Assembly: GCA_013362835.1 (NCBI GenBank)
Contig: JABFVJ010000414.1
Location: 1-6,789 of the forward strand
DNA from: Nonomuraea sp.
GTDB lineage: Bacteria > Actinomycetota > Actinomycetes > Streptosporangiales > Streptosporangiaceae
Direction: 5' to 3'
Length of the DNA stretch: 6,789 nt
Shown: positions 1 to 5,981 of the stretch, piece after piece
Numbering within the stretch: the stretch's first letter is position 1
How the letters are laid out: every line of letters starts with the position of its first letter
Made by a program: the position numbers and the translations under genes
Notes under the pieces: generated by a model
What the model saw: the letters and a program-made list of their open reading frames with translations, nothing else
What the model was told of the DNA's origin: nothing
Databases searched by the model: none

Positions 1-293
1 AGGAGCACGAGGAGCTCCCGTTCGACGACGATGACGAGGACGCCGACCTGCGCGTCGACCCCGGCGAGACCACGGCCGACGTCCTCGACTTCTACGCCCG
101 CGCCCGCGCGTCCTCGGACGAGGTCATCGAGAAGTTCGGCCTTGAGGACCTCGGCACCAACGAGCGCGGCGAGAGGGTGACGCTGCGCTGGGTGCTCATT
201 CACATGATCGAGGAGACCGCCCGGCACGTCGGCCACATGGACATCGTGCGCGAGCTCATCGACGGCGCGAGCGGCGACCACCGGCGCGCCTAG
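1..293 (+). CDS. DinB family protein (DUF664), C-terminal part
   Basis: The frame is open from the left edge (first whole codon at position 3) to TAG at 291-293, giving 96 visible residues. An acidic stretch near the visible start (ELPFDDDDEDADLRVD) is followed by a helical region and by RWVLIHMIEETARHVGHMDIVRELIDG. That last segment is the typical C-terminal helix of DUF664 members of the DinB/YfiT-like four-helix-bundle superfamily. The spaced histidines in HMIEETARHVGH are the kind that bind the divalent metal in this fold. Family members include thiol-dependent transferases (mycothiol or bacillithiol) and many uncharacterised proteins, so substrate and reaction cannot be given. The start lies outside the window. 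The stop codon is shared with the left end of the IS element at 293-1541; before insertion it would have been TAA, so the protein is not shortened. Confidence 0.85.
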   Translation, partial: EHEELPFDDDDEDADLRVDPGETTADVLDFYARARASSDEVIEKFGLEDLGTNERGERVTLRWVLIHMIEETARHVGHMDIVRELIDGASGDHRRA

Positions 294-320
294 TGCTGTC
301 ACCGGAAACGATCACCCGGT
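293..320 (+). repeat. IS630 left terminal inverted repeat
   Basis: This end begins GTGCTGTCACCGGAAACGAT. It matches the reverse complement of 1514-1541 at 24 of 28 positions, with mismatches at positions 8, 11, 23 and 25. It directly follows the TA at 291-292. The transposase stop lies 13 bp inside this repeat. Confidence 0.88.
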
Positions 321-332
321 GGGGTGGGGGTT

Positions 333-1446
333 TCAGGCGGCCGGTGCAAGGGGTCGGCCGCCCCGGCGGAGGCCCTTCTCGCTACGGATGCGCGCGCGTT
401 CGCGGCGTTGGGCGGCCAGCACGTCGGGGTGGCGGCGGGAGTGGGCGTTGCCCCGGCGCAGGTAGGCGTGCAGGGCCCGGGTCTGGACGTGTGGTTGCGG
501 TGGTTGGAGTTGGCCAGGGTGAACTGGCGCGACGGTCCGAAGTGCGCCTCGATCGGGTCGGCCCAGGAGGCGTAGGTCGGCGTGAACAGCAGCCTGACCT
601 GTTCTTCTCGGCTCAGGCGCGGATACGCCGGTTCTTGTTCGCCGACAGGTTGTCCAGGATGACGTAGATCGGCGCGCCGACCGGCCGGGCGGTGCCGATG
701 GATATCAGCGCGGCCCAGGTTGTGCCGATGCCGTTGCACACGCGGTTGACGCCCCACAGCAGGTCCTCGCCGACGGAGTAGCAGCCGTGGAAGTAGGTGA
801 CGCCCTGGGTGCGGCGGTAGGTGGCCGGCAGCCGGTCCGGCTCACCCGCGGGTGCCCGGCCGGATCCGTCGGTGGGCCGGATGCCCAGGGGCCCGAACTC
901 GTCGAAGACGAAGGTGCGTTCGGGCCGGCGGGTCAGGCCGTTCTCGATGTCGTCCAGCTTGGCGTCGAAGTCGGGGTCGGGTGAGTCCTTCCAGGTCTTG
1001 GTGCGCTGGAAGGTGATCCCGCGGCGGGCCAGCAGGGTGCGCGACGCCTCGCGGCCGAGGGTGAAGGCGCGGCCGGGCCGGCGGCGCAGGTAGTCGAGCA
1101 GTTCGCGGACGGACCAGCGGGCGAAGGGCCGGCCGACAGGACGGGTGGTGGCCGTCGCGGCGACGAGTCTTCGTCGTCAGGACTCAGCAGGCGGGGACGG
1201 CCTCCCGCTCACCGAAGGTCCAGGCAGGCCGGCCCGATCTCGTTGAAGCGATGGATCACGCGCACGGTGTCCTCATCGGCCTGTACCAGCCGGGCGACGA
1301 CCGGCACGATGTTGCCGCCGGCCAGGGCCAGCAGGATCATCGCCCGCCGATAGCGGACCGTGCTCATCGTGCCGCGCCGCACGACCCGCTGCAGCTTCTG
1401 CCCTTCCAGGTCCGTAAGCCCTGCGGACCTTGACCGGTTGCGTCAC
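333..1446 (-). pseudogene. IS630-family transposase, multiply broken
   Basis: The remnant reads down from a GTG at 1446, preceded by GGGAGA, to a TGA at 335-333, and would encode about 370 residues if intact. Homology-like segments lie in shifting frames. They are VTQPVKVRR; then a helix-turn-helix region (YRRAMILLALAGGN, VARLVQADEDTVRVIHRFNEIG); then TRPVGRPFARWSVRELLDYL; then FVFDEFGPLGIRP; then YVILDNLSANKNRRIR; then FTPTYASWADPIEAHFG; and finally RARIRSEKGLRRGGRPL. The three DDE residues can still be read: Asp at 903-901, Asp at 654-652 and Glu at 550-548. The last sits in a different frame from the first two. Lesions: one extra base near 1419-1421, single missing bases near 1166, 601 and 488, and TGA in place of an expected Trp at 1211-1209 and 615-613. 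Some IS630 elements use one programmed frameshift, but six lesions rule that out here. Confidence 0.9.
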
Positions 1447-1513
1447 CTGGTCTCCCGACTACCGATCAAACGTGATCAGCACCGTCCAACCGGCAGGACC
1501 GTCCTACGCGCCA

Positions 1514-1541
1514 ACCCGATGATCGTTTCCAGTCACAGCAC
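1514..1541 (-). repeat. IS630 right terminal inverted repeat
   Basis: Read on the - strand from 1541, this end begins GTGCTGTGACTGGAAACGAT and mirrors 293-320. TA follows at 1542-1543, completing the target duplication. It is on the promoter side of the transposase, 67 bp upstream of the GTG start. Confidence 0.88.
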
Positions 1542-1543
1542 TA

Positions 1544-1662
1544 AACGACATCGGGCGTTAGGCGATGACAGGTCGCACGCGTGGCATCGGCACGCCTGGC
1601 GCCGGCGACAGGTGGCGTCACAGGAGCGACGCGGGCGGTGAGGGGGGCTGTGAGCAGGTGTC
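1544..1662. other. Leader of the GAF-PP2C gene, former DinB 3' flank
   Basis: These 119 bp lie between the IS right end and the phosphatase start and would have followed the DinB stop directly before insertion. Two near-identical 11-mers occur 15 bp apart (1575-1585 and 1590-1600, one mismatch), and GACAGGT occurs at 1567-1573 and 1607-1613. No convincing -35/-10 pair or terminator is visible. The promoter of the downstream gene may lie here or, before insertion, may have been upstream of the DinB gene. Confidence 0.4.
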
Positions 1663-3060
1663 ATGCCGTTGACCGGGGGCATGAGGTGGGCGAGGGCAAC
1701 GGGGGGCGAGGTGGGCGGACAGCGGCCGCGGGACAGCGGCGGATTCGGCGGGGACCTAGGCTCTTTTGGCGCCGAGAAGCTGCAGCGGCTGCAGACGAGC
1801 CTGGAGCAGATCCAGGACCTGCACGCCCGGATGAAGCGCCTCCTGGAAGCGGTGCTCGCGATCAGCTCGGAGCTGGAGCTGAACACGGCGCTCCGCACCA
1901 TCGTCGAGGTCTCCGCCGACCTGGTGGACGCCCAGTACGGCGCCCTGGGCGTACTGAACGAGGAGGGCGAGTTCGCCGACCTGTTCACGTGCGGGATCTC
2001 TCAAGCGGTCTACGACGCCATCGGCCGCCTGCCCACCACCCACGGCCTGCTGGAGGAGCTGATGGCCCATCCCAGGCCGCTCCGCGTGGACGACGTGCCG
2101 GCCCATCCCCGTTTCCGGGAGTTCCCCCCGGGCCATCCGCTGATGCGGACCTTGCTGGGCACGCCGATCCTGGTACGCGGCACCGTCTACGGCAACATGT
2201 ACTTCGCCGACAAACGTTCGGGGACACCGTTCACGGGCGACGACGAGCGCATCATCTCGGCCCTCGCCAGCGCGGCCGGCGTCGCCATCGAGAACGCTCG
2301 CCTCTACGAACGTATCCGCCGCAACACCGAGGAGTTCCAGCGCAGCCTGCTCCCGGGGCTGCCCCACCTCGGCGGCCTCTGGGCCTGCGCCCGCTACAAG
2401 CCCTCCAGCACCATCCCCCGGATCGGCGGCGACTGGTACGACGCGATCCTCCTGCCCGACGGCGTACCCTGCCTGATGGTCGGCGACGTGATGGGCCACG
2501 ACCTGCGCTCGGCCACCGTCATGAGCCAGATCAGCAACATGCTCCGGGTGCTCGCCTACGAGCACTGCGAGCCCCCGTCCCGCATCCTGCAGCGCCTGGA
2601 CGAGGTGATGCACAGCCTGCACGGCGGCCCGATGGCGACGGTTCTGCTGGCCCGGCTGGAGCACACCGACACCGATTGGCGGCTTCGATGGGCCACCGCC
2701 GGGCACCTGCCTCCGCTGCTGGTGCCGCCCGATGGCCCTGTCCGCTACCTGCGCGCCGAAGGCGGCCACCCTCTCGGCGTCACCCCGGAGCTGCCCCGCC
2801 CGGACCACGAGTGCGCCGTCCTCACCGGATCGACGCTGCTGCTCTACACCGACGGGCTCGTCGAGGACCACGCGCACGGCCTCGACCTGGGGATGGAGAC
2901 CCTGGCCCGCACCGCCGACGATTTGCGCCACCTTCCCCTTGAGGAGATGTGCGAGCTGCTGCTGGCCCACCGGGGCGACGACTTCACGGACGACGTCGCC
3001 CTTCTCGCCCTACGCCTCGGCGAACCAGGCGCCCTGAGCCGTGAGACCGGCCCCAACTGA
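1663..3060 (+). CDS. GAF domain PP2C-type Ser/Thr phosphatase (SpoIIE/RsbU-like)
   Basis: This 465-residue soluble protein probably dephosphorylates a phosphoserine or phosphothreonine on an anti-sigma-factor antagonist, the role of RsbU/SpoIIE-type phosphatases in partner switching. The N-terminus is Gly/Arg-rich. Residues 38-62 look like a coiled-coil or signalling helix (EKLQRLQTSLEQIQDLHARM). A GAF domain covers about 65-215 (SADLVDAQYGALGVLNEEG to AAGVAIENARLYE), followed by a PP2C domain at about 228-452. Phosphatase motifs are intact: GGDWYD (D257, D260), GDVMGHD (D275), ATAGHLPP (H348), LLLYTDGLVE (D397) and DDVALL (D443, D444). GHD replaces the more usual GHG. The GAF domain holds FPPGHPLM (H158) and YGNMYF (Y180), resembling DosS-type heme GAF domains. 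There is no kinase, STAS or membrane segment. ATG 1663 has a weak AGCAGG at 1653-1658; ATG 1681 is a poorer alternative. No partner anti-sigma or antagonist gene is adjacent. Confidence 0.92.
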   Translation: MPLTGGMRWARATGGEVGGQRPRDSGGFGGDLGSFGAEKLQRLQTSLEQIQDLHARMKRLLEAVLAISSELELNTALRTIVEVSADLVDAQYGALGVLNEEGEFADLFTCGISQAVYDAIGRLPTTHGLLEELMAHPRPLRVDDVPAHPRFREFPPGHPLMRTLLGTPILVRGTVYGNMYFADKRSGTPFTGDDERIISALASAAGVAIENARLYERIRRNTEEFQRSLLPGLPHLGGLWACARYKPSSTIPRIGGDWYDAILLPDGVPCLMVGDVMGHDLRSATVMSQISNMLRVLAYEHCEPPSRILQRLDEVMHSLHGGPMATVLLARLEHTDTDWRLRWATAGHLPPLLVPPDGPVRYLRAEGGHPLGVTPELPRPDHECAVLTGSTLLLYTDGLVEDHAHGLDLGMETLARTADDLRHLPLEEMCELLLAHRGDDFTDDVALLALRLGEPGALSRETGPN

Positions 3061-3119
3061 CCGGCCTCCAGCTCACCGACCCCGAATCACCGGCAACCGC
3101 CCTGACCTGACGGCCGGGA
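3061..3119. other. Convergent intergenic gap, no clear terminator
   Basis: This 59-bp gap separates two genes that end facing each other. CCGGCC at 3061-3066 could pair with GGCCGG at 3112-3117 (long loop), or CCGGC at 3090-3094 with GCCGG at 3113-3117 (18-nt loop). Neither is followed by a T-run, and both stems are short. A bidirectional terminator is expected by context but not convincingly seen. Confidence 0.25.
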
Positions 3120-3749
3120 TTACGCCTCCGCGTCCGGGCGGTCGTCGCTGTTGACGGGCTCGGGGAGGGTGCCCGCATTGTGTTCGAGCAGCCGCCACCC
3201 CTTACGCCCCTCCTGCAGCACCGACCAGGAGCAGTTGCCGAGCCCGCCCAACGCGGGCCACAGCTCCTCCGGCAGGCCGAGCAGCTCACAGATGCCGAGC
3301 CGCAGCGCCGCGCCGTGCGAGGCGACCACGAGCAGCCCGTCGTCGTCGAGCCGGGCCGCCCATTTCCGCATGGCCGCCGCCACCCGGGCCGCGACCTCGG
3401 AGACGGGTTCGCCGTCGGGGGCCTCCCAGGCGACGTACTCGTCGGGCCACCGCGCGGCGATCTCGTCGCGCGTCAGCCCCTCCCATTGGCCGCCGCCGCG
3501 TTCGCGGAAGTCCTTGTCCACGGACACGTCGAGCCCGACGAGCCGCCCGAGCGCCAGCCCCGTCTCATGGGCGCGCTGGAGGTCGGAGGAGACGATGAGG
3601 GTGGGCCGCAGCGAGGCCAGCAGCGACGCCGCCCTGGTCGCCTGGGCGACGCCGGTCTCGTCGAGCGGGATGTCGGAGTGTCCCTGGAAGCGGTGCTCGA
3701 CGTTCCACAGAGTCTGTCCGTGGCGCAGGCAGACGATCCGCCTGCTCAA
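3120..3749 (-). CDS. gpgP: Histidine phosphatase family protein, GpgP-like
   Basis: This 209-residue member of the phosphoglycerate-mutase-like histidine phosphatase superfamily is cytosolic, with no signal peptide. The phosphorylated His is in LRHGQT (R9, H10). Other active-site elements are SDLQRAHET (R59), FRERGGGQWEG (E83, likely general acid) and VASHGAALR (second His, H145). The start is taken as TTG at 3749, which overlaps the upstream rsfS stop (TTGA). It lies eight residues before the RHG motif, as expected for the family, and no ATG or GTG is suitably placed. A longer in-frame reading to 3818 would run back inside rsfS and is unlikely. In mycobacteria the gene directly after rsfS is gpgP (Rv2419c), glucosyl-3-phosphoglycerate phosphatase of methylglucose lipopolysaccharide synthesis. 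The symbol rests on that gene order plus family, so substrate specificity is inferred. Confidence 0.85.
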   Translation of the reverse strand: MSRRIVCLRHGQTLWNVEHRFQGHSDIPLDETGVAQATRAASLLASLRPTLIVSSDLQRAHETGLALGRLVGLDVSVDKDFRERGGGQWEGLTRDEIAARWPDEYVAWEAPDGEPVSEVAARVAAAMRKWAARLDDDGLLVVASHGAALRLGICELLGLPEELWPALGGLGNCSWSVLQEGRKGWRLLEHNAGTLPEPVNSDDRPDAEA

Positions 3750-4141
3750 GTGCGGGCCCGCTGCATGTTGGCGAGCATGACGCTCTCCGGCAGGCTGATG
3801 GCCGGGCAGTCCTTCCACAGGCGCTCGAGCGCGTAGAAGGTGCGGTCTTCCTCGTGCTGGACGTGCACGACGATGTCGATGTAGTCGAGCAGCACCCAGC
3901 GGCCCTCGCGCTCGCCCTCTCGGCGCACGGGCTTGGCGTCGGCCTCGGTGCGCAGCCGATCTTCGATCTCGTCGACGATGGCGCGGACCTGGCGGTCGTT
4001 CGTGGCGGAGCAGAGCAGGAAGGCGTCGGTGATGACGAGCTGCTCGCTCACGTCATAGGCGAGGATGTCATCGGCCAGCTTGTCGGCCGCGGCTTCGGCG
4101 GCGATCTGTACGAGCTGGACGGATCTGTCGGATGCGGTCAC
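3746..4141 (-). CDS. rsfS: Ribosome silencing factor RsfS
   Basis: This 131-residue RsfS/DUF143/Iojap protein binds ribosomal protein uL14 on the large subunit, blocks joining to the small subunit and damps translation during starvation or stationary phase. Family signatures are ADKLADDILAYDVSEQLVITD (residues 20-40), the segment after it with NDRQVRAIVDEIEDRLR (48-64), and GRWVLLDYIDIVVHVQHEEDRTFYALERLWKD (80-111). The C-terminal tail ending MQRART is short. GTG at 4141 is chosen because homologous sequence begins there and AGGAGG stands upstream at 4160-4155. The 13-nt spacing is longer than usual. An upstream in-frame ATG at 4219 would add 26 residues unlike the family. The gene sits 91 bp after nadD and overlaps the next phosphatase by 4 nt, so the three genes are probably cotranscribed and the last two translationally coupled. 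Confidence 0.92.
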   Translation of the reverse strand: MTASDRSVQLVQIAAEAAADKLADDILAYDVSEQLVITDAFLLCSATNDRQVRAIVDEIEDRLRTEADAKPVRREGEREGRWVLLDYIDIVVHVQHEEDRTFYALERLWKDCPAISLPESVMLANMQRART

Positions 4142-4236
4142 GATGCGGGTCTGTCCTCCTGTGTCGGCAGCATGCCCATATATCGAGGGTACCCTTTCAG
4201 GCCGAAACCCCTCACCCATGGCACGGAGACCTTCAT
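4138..4236 (-). CDS. Possible 32-codon ORF tiling nadD and rsfS
   Basis: A 32-residue frame starts at ATG 4236, overlapping the nadD stop as ATGA, and ends at a TGA (4140-4138) overlapping the rsfS GTG as GTGA. The peptide begins [20 protein letters not shown]. It is basic and matches nothing I know. It contains the AGGAGG that serves rsfS. Its third-position GC is about 72%, lower than in the neighbouring genes, which argues against long selection as a protein. It may act only to carry ribosomes from nadD to rsfS, or be chance. Confidence 0.25.
   Translation of the reverse strand: MKVSVPWVRGFGLKGYPRYMGMLPTQEDRPAS
4155..4160 (-). promoter_or_regulatory. Ribosome binding site of rsfS
   Basis: AGGAGG on the - strand is a perfect anti-16S match and the strongest such site in the operon. 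It lies 13 nt before the GTG at 4141. The spacing is long for optimal initiation, but no better start codon lies between. Confidence 0.6.
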
Positions 4237-4850
4237 CCCTCGGCGTGATACAGCCCACGTTTGTTGATGTACTGCACGATTCCGTCGGGCACCAAGTACC
4301 AAATCGGCTCCCCCTTGGCCACCCGCTGACGGCACTCCGACGAGGAAATGGCCAGCGCGGGAATTTCCAGCAGCGTCACCCTGCCCTCGGGCAGCCCCGG
4401 ATCGTGCAACGTGTGCCCCGGCCGGGTGCATCCCACGAAGTGGGCCAGCTCGAACAGTTCCTCGGCGTTCTGCCAGCCGAGAATCGCGCCCAGAGCGTCG
4501 GCACCGGTGATGAAGTACAACTCCACCTGCGGACCATAAATGTTCGAAATATCCCGCAAAGTGTCGATAGTAAAGGTCGGACCCGGGCGGTCCACGTCAA
4601 CCCTGCTCACCGAGAAGCGGGGATTGGAGGCCGTCGCGATGACCGTCATCAGATAACGGTCCTCGGCCGCCGACACCTCCCGCTCCGACTTCTGGTACGG
4701 CCGTCCGGTAGGCACGAACACGACCTCGTCGAGGTCGAAGTGGTGGGCGACCTCACTCGCGGCGACCAGGTGGCCGTGGTGGATGGGATCGAAGGTCCCA
4801 CCCATCACCCCCACTCGCCGCTTCCCCTGGACACCAGGCGCGTTCATCAT
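4233..4850 (-). CDS. nadD: Nicotinate-nucleotide adenylyltransferase NadD
   Basis: This 205-residue enzyme transfers AMP from ATP to nicotinate mononucleotide, making deamido-NAD, the step before NAD synthetase. The nucleotidyltransferase fold signature is clear: [17 protein letters not shown] (residues 11-27, with the ATP-binding HxGH-type motif), [12 protein letters not shown] (45-56), [11 protein letters not shown] (88-98), YFITGADAL (112-120) and [10 protein letters not shown] (165-174, the ISSTxIR-type ATP motif). Length and motif order are normal. Two ATGs stand together at 4850 and 4847; AAGG lies about 9 nt upstream of the first. A longer reading to 5012 would run under the divergent M48 gene and lacks homology. 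It is probably the first gene of the nadD-rsfS-phosphatase operon. In many actinobacteria proA precedes nadD; here a divergent protease gene is found instead. Confidence 0.94.
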   Translation of the reverse strand: MMNAPGVQGKRRVGVMGGTFDPIHHGHLVAASEVAHHFDLDEVVFVPTGRPYQKSEREVSAAEDRYLMTVIATASNPRFSVSRVDVDRPGPTFTIDTLRDISNIYGPQVELYFITGADALGAILGWQNAEELFELAHFVGCTRPGHTLHDPGLPEGRVTLLEIPALAISSSECRQRVAKGEPIWYLVPDGIVQYINKRGLYHAEG

Positions 4851-4946
4851 GAATCGGACCTTACGTGGACGCGGTACCACAACATGATGGCACCCCCCTT
4901 GGTGATGTCCGCGCATCACATCCGTTGCGGACGTAGCATGCCGGGC
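4851..4946. promoter_or_regulatory. Divergent promoter region nadD / M48 protease
   Basis: This 96-bp gap lies between divergent starts and should hold both promoters. On the + strand TAGCAT at 4934-4939 has the actinobacterial -10 form TANNNT and sits 7 nt before the ATG at 4947. That would put the transcript start at or next to the start codon, a leaderless arrangement. No good -35 is placed for it. GTCCGC at 4907-4912 and GCGGAC at 4927-4932 form an inverted repeat ending just before this -10, a possible operator. On the - strand no clear nadD promoter stands out. Confidence 0.35.
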
Positions 4947-5969
4947 ATGACGACCACCCCGGACCGCAACCGCGTCCAACTGCCCGGCATCTCGTCCCGA
5001 GCCTACGAACACCCCGCAGACCGGTCCGCCCTGGTCGCTCTGCGTAAGTTGAGTGGGTTCGACACGGTTCTCAAGCAGATGTCAGGGCTCATCAGTGAGC
5101 GCCGCCTTCGCCTGATGTACCTGGCGTCGTCCGTACGCGTCAGCGAGACGCAGTTCCGCTCCCTCTACGACATGGGGCGAGACGCCGCCTACGTCCTCGA
5201 CCTGCACCGCATCCCGGAGATCTACGTCCAGCAGGATCCCCAGGTCCAGGCCAAGGCCATCGGCTTCGACGACCCGTTCATCGTTGTCACCACCGGTCTG
5301 CTCAACCTCATGGACGAAGAGGAGCAGCGCTTCGTCATCGGCCACGAGACCTCCCACATCCTGTCGGGTCACGCGGTCTACCGGACGATGCTCGACATCC
5401 TCACCCGCCTCGCCACGCGCGTCGCCTGGATCCCGCTCGGCTACATCGGGTTGCGCGCGATCGTCGCGGGCCTGGAAGAGTGGTATCGCAAGTCGGAGCT
5501 GTCCTCCGACCGCGGCGGCCTGCTGACCGGCCAGAACCCCGAGTCGGCCAAGCGCGCGCTGATGAAGCTCGCCGGCGGCGACTACACCCACGAGATGAAC
5601 ATCGAGGCGTTCCTGGAGCAGTACCAGGAATACGACACCGCGGGCGACCTTCGCGACGGCTTCCTCAAGGTGCTCAACCTGCTCGGCACCACCCACCCGT
5701 TCGCCGTGGTGCGCGTGGCCGAGCTCGACAGGTGGCAGCGCAGCGGCGAGTACGACCGCATCATCGGCGGCGACTACCCCCGCAGGGAGGACGACGCCAG
5801 CGCACGGGTCACCGACGAGATCAAGGCGGCGGCCGAGTCCTACCGCGCCTCCTGGTCGCAGTCGCAGGACCCGTTCATCGGCGTGCTGCGCGACGTGGCC
5901 GAGGGCGCTGTCAACGCGGGCGAGCGCATCTTCAACCGCTTCTCCCGCCGCGACGGCGGCCAGGGCTGA
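4947..5969 (+). CDS. M48-family zinc metalloprotease
   Basis: This is a 340-residue protein with a peptidase M48-type core. Zinc-binding HETSH is at residues 133-137 within [17 protein letters not shown]. The third ligand is probably E184 in [13 protein letters not shown], the ExxxD pattern typical of M48. [13 protein letters not shown] (248-260) resembles the conserved late HP...R element of the family. Residues 158-175 are hydrophobic ([18 protein letters not shown]) and may be membrane-associated, but there is no signal peptide and no cluster of transmembrane helices as in HtpX. The N-terminal 30-130 region is helical and then beta-rich. The acidic C-terminal tail ends in a short basic stretch. 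Start: ATG 4947, because TAGCAT at 4934-4939 would make it leaderless; ATG 4938 would add three residues. No Shine-Dalgarno is visible for either. Substrates are unknown; related proteins often act in membrane-protein quality control. Confidence 0.88.
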   Translation: MTTTPDRNRVQLPGISSRAYEHPADRSALVALRKLSGFDTVLKQMSGLISERRLRLMYLASSVRVSETQFRSLYDMGRDAAYVLDLHRIPEIYVQQDPQVQAKAIGFDDPFIVVTTGLLNLMDEEEQRFVIGHETSHILSGHAVYRTMLDILTRLATRVAWIPLGYIGLRAIVAGLEEWYRKSELSSDRGGLLTGQNPESAKRALMKLAGGDYTHEMNIEAFLEQYQEYDTAGDLRDGFLKVLNLLGTTHPFAVVRVAELDRWQRSGEYDRIIGGDYPRREDDASARVTDEIKAAAESYRASWSQSQDPFIGVLRDVAEGAVNAGERIFNRFSRRDGGQG

Positions 5970-5981
5970 CCGCCCCGCCGC
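5970..5981. other. 12-bp gap between convergent genes
   Basis: Only 12 bp (all C and G) separate the M48 stop from the stop of the membrane protein gene on the other strand. Any transcription terminators must lie inside the opposing coding sequence, so antisense transcripts over both 3' ends are likely. Confidence 0.5.

Larger units (their letters stand above)
293..1541 (-). mobile_element. IS630-family insertion sequence, decayed
   Basis: The element is 1,249 bp, a normal size for IS630-family elements. Its ends are imperfect inverted repeats (293-320 and 1514-1541) that match at 24 of 28 positions. It is flanked on both sides by the dinucleotide TA (291-292 and 1542-1543), the target duplication typical of the IS630/Tc1 superfamily. 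Inside is one transposase gene on the - strand, broken by four frameshifts and two in-frame stops. The element fills the whole space between the DinB stop codon and the leader of the GAF-PP2C gene. It should be unable to move by itself, but its ends look good enough to be used by a related transposase elsewhere in the genome. I saw no passenger gene. Confidence 0.9.

Noticed and set aside
299..757. Single-frame reading of the transposase end as a gene
   Set aside because: Only the middle part (EEQVRLLFTPTYASWADPIEAHFG and beyond) is real transposase sequence. The rest is in the wrong frame, so it belongs in one pseudogene call.
1575..1613. Direct repeats in the leader of the phosphatase gene (11-mers 15 bp apart; GACAGGT twice)
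   Set aside because: There are only two short copies in a very GC-rich stretch, with no promoter to relate them to. Too weak to call an operator.
1581..2942. 453-codon + strand frame overlapping the phosphatase
   Set aside because: Its product is Arg/Pro/Gly/Ala-rich, typical of an out-of-frame reading of a high-GC gene. It shares most of its length with the well-supported phosphatase frame.
1756..2970. 404-codon open frame on the - strand
   Set aside because: It is antisense to the GAF-PP2C gene, which has intact domains and catalytic residues. The translation is Gly/Ala/Val/Gln-rich with no motif.
3061..3119. Possible terminator hairpin between convergent genes
   Set aside because: The stems are only 5-6 bp with long loops and no T-run, so they are not called as a terminator.
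4186..4195. Perfect 10-bp palindrome AGGGTACCCT upstream of rsfS
   Set aside because: It is short, isolated and not aligned with any visible promoter, and it also lies inside the small frame. Likely chance.
4065..4946. Long + strand open frame running into the M48 gene
   Set aside because: It lies antisense to rsfS and nadD, whose motifs are unmistakable, and its translation there has no family resemblance. It is open because GC-rich genes rarely give stops on the opposite strand.
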